A program made the position numbers and the translations under genes. Shown piece after piece: positions 1 to 7,620 of a stretch of DNA of 16,673 nucleotides. The notes below the pieces were generated by a model, which worked only from the letters and a program-made list of their open reading frames with translations, was not told where the DNA came from and ran no database searches. Numbering within the stretch: position 1 is the stretch's first letter; the number at the start of each line of letters is the position of its first letter. Source of the DNA: an uncultured Porphyromonadaceae bacterium (GTDB lineage: Bacteria; Bacteroidota; Bacteroidia; Bacteroidales; Muribaculaceae); assembly GCA_902475285.1 (NCBI GenBank), contig CABRZA010000044.1, forward strand, positions 1 through 16,673, written 5' to 3'.

Positions 1-21
1 AAATATGCAATCATTGCTGTC

Positions 22-141
22 AGATAAAACTTTTTAGCGAATTAAAAATTAGCGCTGACCCCTATTGCAGGAGTCAGCGCTTTTGTTTTAGTGCTTGTTT
101 AATAATCAGGCTCTTAGTTTGTGTTCGCCAAAACTTTATCT
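22..141. repeat. Imperfect inverted repeat flanking a terminator
   Basis: The left arm at 22-41 begins AGATAAA and ends GCGAA. The reverse complement of the right arm at 124-141 also begins AGATAAA and ends GCGAA, with a T-rich middle in both, two or three mismatches and a 2-base length difference. The arms enclose the hairpin at 51-89. The arrangement resembles the terminal inverted repeats of a very small non-autonomous element or an insertion sequence remnant, but I see no target-site duplication and no transposase. It could equally be a chance match in AT-rich DNA. Confidence 0.3.
51..89 (+). terminator. Rho-independent terminator
   Basis: A 9-bp perfect stem (51-59 with 73-81) is extended by three more pairs after one C/A mismatch, has a 5-base loop (64-68), and is followed by TTTTGTTTT. 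It probably ends a plus-strand gene lying before the window. The opposite strand reads TAATTTTTAA after the same stem, so it may also work in that direction. No coding sequence is visible in positions 1-50. Confidence 0.8.
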
Positions 142-194
142 AAATCATAAGTAAAGCAGTCATTTTTTCCGACAGCCGATATATGGTCAAGTAA
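90..194. other. AT-rich intergenic spacer, no gene seen
   Basis: I see no credible coding frame, RNA gene or clear promoter here. Apart from the right arm of the imperfect inverted repeat at 124-141, the stretch appears to be a spacer between two intrinsic terminators that point away from their respective genes. Confidence 0.5.
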
Positions 195-237
195 CAAAAA
201 AGAAAATTGAGAACCAACCTTTACGCTGGTTCCCAAT
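195..237 (-). terminator. Rho-independent terminator of the tRNA-Pro transcript
   Basis: Read on the minus strand, an 11-bp stem (227-237 with 206-216, one G-T wobble) encloses a 10-base loop and is followed by TTTCTTTTTTG. It lies 8 bases beyond the 3' end of the tRNA gene, the expected place to end a single-tRNA transcript. Confidence 0.85.
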
Positions 238-245
238 CTTTCAAG

Positions 246-318
246 TCGGGGTGAGAAGACTCGAACTTCCGACCTCCACGTCCCGAACGTGGCGCGCTGC
301 CAACTGTGCTACACCCCG
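246..318 (-). tRNA. tRNA-Pro (anticodon CGG)
   Basis: The minus strand folds as a 73-base cloverleaf. The acceptor stem CGGGGTG pairs with CACCCCG, with discriminator A. The anticodon stem CCACG/CGTGG encloses the loop TTCGGGA, giving anticodon CGG at 283-285, which reads the proline codon CCG. The T arm GGAAG/CTTCT has loop TTCGAGT. CCA is not encoded, as is common in Bacteroidetes, so it would be added after transcription. The D stem (GCAC with GCGC) has an A-C mismatch at the usual 12-23 position. The gene sits between its own promoter and terminator and appears to be a monocistronic unit. Confidence 0.95.
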
Positions 319-334
319 TTGGCTTAATCGGCTG

Positions 335-366
335 CAAAGTTACTGCTTTTATTTCTCTTTTGCAAA
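335..366 (-). promoter_or_regulatory. Bacteroidetes-type promoter of tRNA-Pro
   Basis: On the minus strand, TTTG (366-363) is followed after 20 bases by TAACTTTG (342-335). This fits the primary sigma factor consensus of Bacteroidetes, TTTG at about -33 and TAnnTTTG at about -7, exactly. The predicted start of transcription would be about 10 bases before the tRNA 5' end at 318. Confidence 0.85.
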
Positions 367-392
367 TTTTTTTCACCGCACTGATTCACAAT

Positions 393-482
393 TTATACAG
401 AGAGCTCCACGAGGTTGCCGTCGGGGTCGGCCACGACGCTTTCGTAGTAGCTGTCGCCGGTGGATACCGTTCGCCCGTCATG
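393..482 (-). pseudogene. 3' remnant of a glyoxalase/VOC-family gene
   Basis: The minus strand encodes a short C-terminal tail containing GRTVSTGDSYYES and VVADPDGNLVEL before a TAA stop at 395-393. From family knowledge, a tail of this form (TGDGYYESVVxDPDGNxxEL) ends small vicinal-oxygen-chelate (glyoxalase/lactoylglutathione lyase-like) proteins of about 125 residues. Only about 29 residues of that tail remain. The frame stays open upstream to about 608, but the encoded residues there are unlike any VOC protein and the DNA becomes AT-rich. The stretch between TVS and TGD also seems a few residues shorter than in relatives. I read it as a 5'-truncated relic and not a working gene. The stretch is GC-rich compared with its surroundings, as expected for former coding DNA. 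Confidence 0.7.
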
Positions 483-502
483 GCATCGAACCAACGGCAA
501 TG

Positions 503-525
503 TTTGCAGAAATTTGCAGAAATTT
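503..525. repeat. 10-base tandem repeat, about 2.3 copies
   Basis: The unit TTTGCAGAAA occurs twice in tandem, followed by a further TTT. It lies between the glyoxalase relic and the operon promoter, about 20 bases outside the recognisable relic. It may mark a slippage or recombination point at the truncation, but no function can be shown. Confidence 0.6.
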
Positions 526-556
526 AACTCAATTTTTATTATTGAGGAGAGAGGGT

Positions 557-587
557 ATTGTTTTATGCGATTAATTTCGTAATTTTG
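557..587 (+). promoter_or_regulatory. Predicted promoter of the three-gene surface operon
   Basis: ATTG at 557-560 is followed after 19 bases by TAATTTTG at 580-587. The second box fits the Bacteroidetes -7 consensus TAnnTTTG exactly, the first has three of four bases of the -33 TTTG box, and the spacing is in the usual range. Transcription would start near 593-597, leaving a leader of about 110 bases before the ATG at 709. No operator sequence was recognised. Confidence 0.6.
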
Positions 588-708
588 CGCGAATTTTTTC
601 CAAGCCATTGATCAGTAGTGGTTCATAGATCGGATTTCCAGTCCGGCATCTGGATATACACCATCGGCATAAATTACATAATTATAACAGCTTAGCTCAC
701 ATCTCAAT
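588..708 (+). other. Untranslated leader of the surface operon
   Basis: About 110 bases lie between the predicted promoter and the first start codon. Two short, mutually exclusive stems can be drawn around 631-654: CGGA with TCCG, and TCCAG with CTGGA. Neither is strong, and I do not recognise a known riboswitch. The last 40 bases before the ATG are A/T-rich, which in Bacteroidetes tends to favour translation in place of a Shine-Dalgarno site. Confidence 0.35.
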
Positions 709-3700
709 ATGTTCAAACGACTGCTACCAGCCCTCTTGGTTACAGTTTGTGCGGCCATGGCCCACAGCTATGCCAAAACCGACCGCAGCAGCGGGGCCGC
801 CAAAGGCCTTTCAGACCCTGTCAGTGTGCTCCGGGCAGTGCCCGACTCTGTCTTCACTGATGTGAAAATGGAGGATTTGCTCCGCGACGAGGTATATATG
901 AAGCTCGCCGCCGACGGATGGGCACCCGAAGAAATCGTGGCAATAATGAACACCGCCGTCCGCGACAAGGCTTCAGCCAAGAAGAAGGAGGGCTATATAG
1001 CATACGCCAAACAGTGGCTGCCGGCCTACGGACGCGCTGCCGGAGGCGATACTCTCTATCAGTTTGTCGACACCACCTACAACGAGAAGGCCGTGCGCGC
1101 CGTGGCACGCGCCGTCCCCGCCGACATTCTCAACCGCACATGGCCCAAGGTGGTGTATAATGCCGACGACCGCAAAAACGGCATCCGCAACCCCGGCTAC
1201 TTCCGGGCGGTAGAGCACTGCCCCTCCTCGGGACGCATGCATTGGGCGGCGCTTCACCCCGAGAACCCCGACTCGCTCTATGCCATCCCGGAGCGCGCCG
1301 GCATCTTCGTGACGGGCGACTGCGGCAAAACATGGCGATGCATCACCGACAACATACCGGTGCGCGCACACCGCCGGGCAGTGATAGGCTATTCCATTCC
1401 GGTCGACCCCGACGACTTCAACCACGTGTTCGGCTTCATGGACGGCGGTTGGGTCTACGAGACCACCGACGGAGGCGACACATGGAGCATAGTGCCCGGC
1501 GGCCAGTCGCGCGGCTTCAAGCGCGGTCACTGTTTCCGCGATGCCGAAGGTAATCTGAAATTCATAGGATGCACCAGCGGCGGATGGGGCAGCCAGGTGT
1601 ATATCAGCGAAGACACGTGCAAGACTTGGACGCGCGTTACAGTGCCCGACACCATCAACGACATACACCCGGATAACGGCAACCGCGGTGCATGGTTCCA
1701 GGAAGTAGCGTTCGACCGAAACGACCGAAACAAGATATACCTACCCACATCGAGAGGAATATATTACTTCGACGACGGCGCGAAAAGCACGATAGTCAAC
1801 GGTGTGCGCACCTATAATCTCAAAAAGATGCACTTCACTGTCTACGACCGCGACAGCACCGTGGTGCGTACAGCCGCCGACAGGCCTACCGATACGTCGG
1901 TCTTTCCTTTGGCTGCCACCAACCCCGGCTTCCTGTGCGTCAGCCCTGTCAATCCCGACTATATGTGGTTCGCCACCAGCCGCAGCCCCCAGTACCAGGG
2001 TCTGTACCAGAGTTCCGACGGCGGCCGCACTTGGCTTACCCTTTCCGAAGGCAACACCGCCCAGTGGGGCGCTTCCATCTTCGGGCACTTCAACGACCTT
2101 CCCGGAGGATGGCTCGGAGGCTTCGGCGTGAACTATGCCGACCCCGACTATATGTACGGCGTGACCATGTGCGGCGGTTTCACCACCGACCGCGGAAAAA
2201 CCTTCTACCACCAGCACTGGGGTGCGCGACTCAACAGCCAGATTAACGGCTCGTGGTATGCCGTGACAAATGCGCGCCACTCCTGCGACAACCACTTCGT
2301 GCTCTCGCATAAGTCCGGACGCCAGTTCCGTGGTTCCGATGCCGGCATGCTGATGCTCGACAAAGACCTCACCAACAATACCTGGGTCAATATCGGCAGC
2401 AACATGGGCAACATGATGTACTACTATGTGGCCGTCAACGAGTTCGGCGACCAGGCCATGATAGGCAACACCCAGGACATCGACGTGCAGACATGGCGCT
2501 ACGGGCGCTGGGGCCACTGGCGTGGCTACGAAGGCTCGGAGGCCAGTTTCAACCCCTACACCAACATCGGCCTCTTCTCGGGCGGCGGCGGCAGCGGCGG
2601 CTTCGACGAGAGCCTGCCCATGAGCAGCTGGTTCGCGCGCTACAACTTGGCCGACGTAGTGTCGGGCTCGTGGTATATGGTGAAGTCGTACCCCCAGAGC
2701 GCCATACGCACCCTCTTCCGCATCGACGACATAGGGCGCAGCGCGGTGCAGCTCAGCCCCGGCACTAACGGCGGCAGCGGCTATCCTCTGGCATCGGCCA
2801 TCAACCACATCAACAATGTCGCCCTCTGCCGCGACAAAGGACGCACCACGGTATTCTGCGTCAACATGAACAATGAGTACTACCGCTCAATCGACAACGG
2901 GCACACCTTCGAACCTCTGCTATACAATGGTGCCGTCACACGTTTCAGCGGTTCCCGAATCGCATCCGATCCCGACAACAGCGACATTCTCTACTTCGGC
3001 AACCGCGGGCATGTATACCGCTATTATGTGGATCAAAGCCGCTTCGAGGAAGTCGGCTCAGGTCTCCCCGACATCACTTGCGACCAGTTGCTTTTCCACG
3101 AAGGAAGCGGCGACATGTACTTTGTCAACGGAGGTACGGCGGGCATATATATTCTCGAAAACGGCAGCGACACATGGCGCTACTGGGTGAAAGGCTACAA
3201 TCCCGGCAAAATCGGCGACTGCCATGTATCGATCAACTACACCACTCAGGAAATGGTATTCTCCGACTACGGCCGCGGTGTATGGGTTGCCGACCTCGAG
3301 CATCCCTCCGACAGATATTTCCGCAACGGCTTCGCACTGAAAGAACTCTCGCACCGCGACGGGCGTCGCACCATAGGCATCGACACCTACTGGACCATTC
3401 CGCTCTACTACTATTACGAATGGACCGTCAACGGCGAGAAAATCGACAACCCCTATCAGTACCTGACTCGCCGGCTCAATGCAGGCGACCGTGTGAGCCT
3501 GAAACTCACCCTGCGAGAGTCGCCCGACGTAACCACCACTTCGGCAGAATACGTCGTTGCCGAAACCGAAAGCCTGCCCATCGAGCGCCGGAGCGGCAAC
3601 GCCCTTTACTCCGACGGACGCGGACGTGTCGACATAGGCTATACCGACTACTTCTTCAACGACTTCACCATCGACATGTGGATCAAGCCCGAGAACAACG

Positions 3701-6700
3701 GCGTTATTCTCACCAACCGCCAGCATGAATACGGCTCCGACGCCAAGGGCTTCGTCCTTTTCATCGAAGGCTCGCACCTCAAATTCCGATACTCGCCCCG
3801 CAACAAGTTCAGCCAACCCACCTACGAGACCGCCATAACCCAGGAGTGGACCATCGACGGCGGCGCGCTGACAATGGGCAAGTGGTCGCACATTGCCGTT
3901 ACACACTGCCGCGAGGGCAACATATGCCTCTACGTCGACGGCCACCCCACGGCATCGGCAGCTCGGCAGATGTCCGACGCCACGCTCAACAACAGCGTAC
4001 CACTCTCGCTCTTCGGCGACGCCATAGAGAGAGCCACACTCGAGGCTACCGTCGACGACGTAAAGATATGGAACCGCGCACTTACCCCCGACGAACTGCG
4101 CCGCGAAATGTATGCCGTCAACCCCGACGACGCCGAAGGCCTTGTGGCATACTACGACTTCAACGGCGGCACGCTCGCATCCGACAGCGAAACCTTCTCA
4201 CGACGCACCCCAATGTCGCGCACACGCGCCGTCACGGCACCGGTGGCAACACCTGTACCTTTGAGCGCCCATAGCGCCGATTACGACGCCGACACCGACA
4301 CCGTAAAGGTTTTTGCCGCCAAAGGCCGCGACATATTGCGCCTGCACACCGCCACGGAGCCAGGTGCCATGGGCGTATACGCCTACAATTCCGCCGACTG
4401 GACCGCCGATGCTTCCAATCTCGATTTCAGCTACTACGAAGCGGCTCCAACAGGCTACTCCATCCATCCTTTCGACAATGTAGCCATCGGTTCTGCCGTC
4501 GACATCGACTTCTATCCCTACGACGGTGAATTCGATCTTCGGAAAAACCACCGCCTGTATGTCTACGACACCGACTCCCCGAAGCCACGCTGGCAGCTTG
4601 CCGCCGAGCTTACTCCCGACAGCGACCGCGGCACGCTCAAGGCATCCTTCGCCTCGCTGGCCGACGTAGCCGACAAAAAACTCCTCGTCGTGGCCATAAA
4701 ACCTGCCATAGAGCTGAGCGTCGAGGGCGTCGATGCCACAGGTGAATTCGAAGTATTCGACGACACAAAGACATCATACCGCGTCACCGCGCATCTCCTC
4801 GACAACCTCAAAGAGCCCGTCGATGCCTATACCCTAAGTGCCGACAGCTCGGTGCTCCGGACCGACGCTCCCCTCTATTTCCACCGAGGCAGCGCCGAGA
4901 CCGAACTTTCGGTCGACATCTCGAAACTCGGCGCCCTGAACGAGCGCGTGTCGACATACCTGCGCGGCCAGGATGCCCGCATGATACCTATGCCCGTCGA
5001 CGTGGTCAACAGAATTGCCCCCCGCAACATCGGCAATTCCGTCACCCTGGTCAAAGGCGGCATTACGATAGGCAACGGCTCCGACTTCGCACGTCTCAAC
5101 AACAGCAACACCATTACGCTCATGGGCTGGGTGCGCATCGACAGCGCCGCCGTCCTCTCGGGTACCAAACCACTCATCTTCTTCCGAAGCGCAAGTCCAT
5201 CGGTGGCAACCGGCATACATCTTCAGGACGGCAACCTCCGCTGCCACTGGAACGAGGAAAGCTGGAGCTGGGGGCAGCGCACAAGTTTCACACTCACTCC
5301 CGCCGACCTCGGCAAATGGATACATGTGGGCCTGGTAGTACGACCCAACGGCGTCGACTACTACCTCAACGGCACCCGCGCCTGGGTGACACGCACCATC
5401 AACAAGGGCCGGGTGTACAGCGGCCTTATGCTCGGTCAGAACTCCGACGGCGACCGTTGGTTCTCCGGTGCCTTCGACCAGGTGCTCGTCTTCGACCGCT
5501 CTCTCTCTCAGGCCGAAGTGGTGAAATACATGCACAGCCGTGTTCTGCTCAACGACTCCTCGCTCGTTGCATGCGTGACAATGGACGACTATGACTCCGA
5601 AGGAAACCTCCGCGAGACTGCCGGATACCGCCGTATGAAGAACTACGGAACCGTCACCGACAAGACCCCCTCCACCATGCCTTTCGACGCCCGTTCATGC
5701 GTCCTGACAACCGACGCCGCCAGCCCGATCGCACTCGAATTTCCCGCCGGCAAGAACCGCGAGGCCTACGTCAGCACATTCGGCGGAGAACCCTATAACT
5801 ATTTCAACGCCCGCACCTCGACGCATGTACCCCTCAACAAGGAATTCTACACTCTGTCCTACACCGTGCCGGCTACTGTGGCCGACACCGAAACTGTCGT
5901 CCTTACCTACCGGCACCCGGCCGTAGTAGCCGGCGACATCCTGGCCATGGGCATACGCCCCCTTGCCGACACGGCGCCCTTCGCCGACATGATTCCGGGT
6001 GTGGTTTCTGCCGACGGCGTTGCCGAATTCCGGCTTCCGTCGACACAATTGGCCAAGTCGAGCGAACTTATGTTCTTCGTCGCACCGTCGGCCACACGCC
6101 GCCCCGTCAACGTAGGCATAGCCTTCGGCGAAGGCATCAAATCGGGAACGCGCCACATGCTCTCCGAAGGCGAAAACCGCATACCCGTCACCGTAAGGGT
6201 GTCGAGCGGTGCGCCCGACGAAAATGTGTCGCTTACGGTGAAAGAAAACACCTACGCTACCATTGCCGAGCCTGCAATCGACATGTCGCTCCCTGAGAGC
6301 ACAATATATGTAGACATCGACATGGACCGCATAAATCGCAAGGCGCTCAATCCGCTTACTGTAAATGTCGTCGGTGCCTCGACTCCCGCCATAAGTCTCG
6401 ACCTCTACATCGAGCCCCGCGTCGAACTGACCCTGCGCAACGGCGAGGACGCCAATACCTTCGTGGCTACCGAGCCCATATCGACCCTCGATGTTGAGGC
6501 CGTGCACGTCGACGGATACCTCGACCGAGAAGTGGAATTGACCACAGATACCGACATGAGTTCTACCCTCGACATCGCCGGCGGCAACCTGCTGCTCAAC
6601 AAGGCCGTCACCATGGAGCAACTCGAATATTACCCCTCCGACTACGGCCAGATTGCCGAAGGTTGGAACCTCATAGGCAACCCCTACCTCACCGACATCA

Positions 6701-7620
6701 ACCTCACCAAGCACCAGAATGTGGCTTACGATCCAGAGAATGTCACCAAGTATGTATACCACTGCAATCCTGCTACAACGAACTATGAGGTATACGACAT
6801 GACATCCTACGACGCGCGCCAGCGCATACATCCCTTCCAGGCCTATTTCGTGCAGACCCTCGCCGACGGAGCCGACTTCACCGTCACGCCGGTGGCAAAA
6901 GAGAAAGCCGCCACAAAGCGCACCATCGACTATTACGACGCCGAAGAAGATACCGAGCTCGGCATAGGCATATGCAGTGCCGGCACCGAGACCGACCGCT
7001 CGGTAATCAAAATCGACAACTCCTGCACCGCCCGCTATGCCGCCGGCGAAGATGCAGCCAAACTGTGGAGCCTGTCGGGAGCCGCGCCGGAGGTCTATAC
7101 CCTCGACGGCGACGGCAATCCGATGTCGGTCGACTGCCGCCCCGCCAACGAGAACATGACTATCGCCCTCGGTGTGAAAGTACCCGCCGCAGGCGAATAC
7201 GAGCTGCGCCCCGACAAGATACAGGGCTTCTCGACTGATGCCAAGATATATCTCCGCGACACCTTCACCGGCGCACGCACACAGCTCACCGAAGGTAGCG
7301 CTCCATACGTCTTCACGGCCGACGCCCCGGGTGAATACAACGACCGCTTCGAGATTGAAATCGACACAAACCGAATCGAAACCGGTATCGACGACCATAC
7401 AAACACGGCACGCTACCGCGTGTTCACCGACGTGCAGTCGTGCACCGTCACCGGCCTGCAAGGCGACGCTACGGTGAGCATCTACGACGTCGCCGGCCGA
7501 CAGATGCTGCGCCGCCATACAACGGCCAACAGCCTCGAAGCCGCTCTACCCGCAGGACCCTACGTCGTGACAATCAACGAGAACGGAAAGAATTACAATG
7601 TCAAAATCATAGTGAAATGA
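709..7620 (+). CDS. Giant T9SS-secreted protein: Asp-box beta-propellers, two LamG-like domains, sorting domain
   Basis: The product is a 2303-residue surface or extracellular protein. A signal peptide (about 1-22) is followed by a short helical region (about 30-140). A propeller region (about 150-850) carries Asp-box/BNR motifs of the S/T-x-D-x-G-x-T-W/F type at 202 (TGDCGKTW), 252 (TTDGGDTW), 300 (SEDTCKTW), 435 (SSDGGRTW), 492 (TTDRGKTF) and 727 (SIDNGHTF). Its size would suit two tandem seven-bladed propellers, as in GH74 or sortilin-like folds. LamG/concanavalin-like domains lie at about 973-1165 and 1445-1650. A GWNLIGNPY motif (1985-1993) starts the pre-terminal beta module common in T9SS cargo. 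The last 66 residues (from 2238) form a type A sorting domain with VSIYDVAGRQML and a basic end. The propeller could act on or bind glycans, but I see no assignable catalytic residues. The ATG at 709 is chosen because the signal peptide starts there. The next gene overlaps its stop codon. Confidence 0.9.
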   Translation: MFKRLLPALLVTVCAAMAHSYAKTDRSSGAAKGLSDPVSVLRAVPDSVFTDVKMEDLLRDEVYMKLAADGWAPEEIVAIMNTAVRDKASAKKKEGYIAYAKQWLPAYGRAAGGDTLYQFVDTTYNEKAVRAVARAVPADILNRTWPKVVYNADDRKNGIRNPGYFRAVEHCPSSGRMHWAALHPENPDSLYAIPERAGIFVTGDCGKTWRCITDNIPVRAHRRAVIGYSIPVDPDDFNHVFGFMDGGWVYETTDGGDTWSIVPGGQSRGFKRGHCFRDAEGNLKFIGCTSGGWGSQVYISEDTCKTWTRVTVPDTINDIHPDNGNRGAWFQEVAFDRNDRNKIYLPTSRGIYYFDDGAKSTIVNGVRTYNLKKMHFTVYDRDSTVVRTAADRPTDTSVFPLAATNPGFLCVSPVNPDYMWFATSRSPQYQGLYQSSDGGRTWLTLSEGNTAQWGASIFGHFNDLPGGWLGGFGVNYADPDYMYGVTMCGGFTTDRGKTFYHQHWGARLNSQINGSWYAVTNARHSCDNHFVLSHKSGRQFRGSDAGMLMLDKDLTNNTWVNIGSNMGNMMYYYVAVNEFGDQAMIGNTQDIDVQTWRYGRWGHWRGYEGSEASFNPYTNIGLFSGGGGSGGFDESLPMSSWFARYNLADVVSGSWYMVKSYPQSAIRTLFRIDDIGRSAVQLSPGTNGGSGYPLASAINHINNVALCRDKGRTTVFCVNMNNEYYRSIDNGHTFEPLLYNGAVTRFSGSRIASDPDNSDILYFGNRGHVYRYYVDQSRFEEVGSGLPDITCDQLLFHEGSGDMYFVNGGTAGIYILENGSDTWRYWVKGYNPGKIGDCHVSINYTTQEMVFSDYGRGVWVADLEHPSDRYFRNGFALKELSHRDGRRTIGIDTYWTIPLYYYYEWTVNGEKIDNPYQYLTRRLNAGDRVSLKLTLRESPDVTTTSAEYVVAETESLPIERRSGNALYSDGRGRVDIGYTDYFFNDFTIDMWIKPENNGVILTNRQHEYGSDAKGFVLFIEGSHLKFRYSPRNKFSQPTYETAITQEWTIDGGALTMGKWSHIAVTHCREGNICLYVDGHPTASAARQMSDATLNNSVPLSLFGDAIERATLEATVDDVKIWNRALTPDELRREMYAVNPDDAEGLVAYYDFNGGTLASDSETFSRRTPMSRTRAVTAPVATPVPLSAHSADYDADTDTVKVFAAKGRDILRLHTATEPGAMGVYAYNSADWTADASNLDFSYYEAAPTGYSIHPFDNVAIGSAVDIDFYPYDGEFDLRKNHRLYVYDTDSPKPRWQLAAELTPDSDRGTLKASFASLADVADKKLLVVAIKPAIELSVEGVDATGEFEVFDDTKTSYRVTAHLLDNLKEPVDAYTLSADSSVLRTDAPLYFHRGSAETELSVDISKLGALNERVSTYLRGQDARMIPMPVDVVNRIAPRNIGNSVTLVKGGITIGNGSDFARLNNSNTITLMGWVRIDSAAVLSGTKPLIFFRSASPSVATGIHLQDGNLRCHWNEESWSWGQRTSFTLTPADLGKWIHVGLVVRPNGVDYYLNGTRAWVTRTINKGRVYSGLMLGQNSDGDRWFSGAFDQVLVFDRSLSQAEVVKYMHSRVLLNDSSLVACVTMDDYDSEGNLRETAGYRRMKNYGTVTDKTPSTMPFDARSCVLTTDAASPIALEFPAGKNREAYVSTFGGEPYNYFNARTSTHVPLNKEFYTLSYTVPATVADTETVVLTYRHPAVVAGDILAMGIRPLADTAPFADMIPGVVSADGVAEFRLPSTQLAKSSELMFFVAPSATRRPVNVGIAFGEGIKSGTRHMLSEGENRIPVTVRVSSGAPDENVSLTVKENTYATIAEPAIDMSLPESTIYVDIDMDRINRKALNPLTVNVVGASTPAISLDLYIEPRVELTLRNGEDANTFVATEPISTLDVEAVHVDGYLDREVELTTDTDMSSTLDIAGGNLLLNKAVTMEQLEYYPSDYGQIAEGWNLIGNPYLTDINLTKHQNVAYDPENVTKYVYHCNPATTNYEVYDMTSYDARQRIHPFQAYFVQTLADGADFTVTPVAKEKAATKRTIDYYDAEEDTELGIGICSAGTETDRSVIKIDNSCTARYAAGEDAAKLWSLSGAAPEVYTLDGDGNPMSVDCRPANENMTIALGVKVPAAGEYELRPDKIQGFSTDAKIYLRDTFTGARTQLTEGSAPYVFTADAPGEYNDRFEIEIDTNRIETGIDDHTNTARYRVFTDVQSCTVTGLQGDATVSIYDVAGRQMLRRHTTANSLEAALPAGPYVVTINENGKNYNVKIIVK

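Noticed and set aside
246..318. tRNA-Pro as an integration site for a mobile element
   Set aside because: I found no second copy of the tRNA 3' end and no integrase gene in the window.
5695..7518. Open frame of 607 codons on the minus strand, opposite the giant propeller gene
   Set aside because: It lies wholly inside a gene with clear domains, has a composition dominated by Gly, Val and Ala as expected from the reverse of GC-biased codons, and shows no recognisable motif. Similar antisense frames at 1741-2808 and 3058-3945 are rejected for the same reason.
7440..7616. Upstream in-frame ATG as the start of the second operon gene
   Set aside because: The extra 59 residues are Arg-rich, overlap the sorting domain of the first protein, and would bury the signal peptide that begins at 7617.
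709..7620. Firm annotation as a sialidase or GH74 glycosidase
   Set aside because: Asp boxes are structural motifs found in many propellers. No Arg triad or catalytic acidic pair could be assigned by eye.
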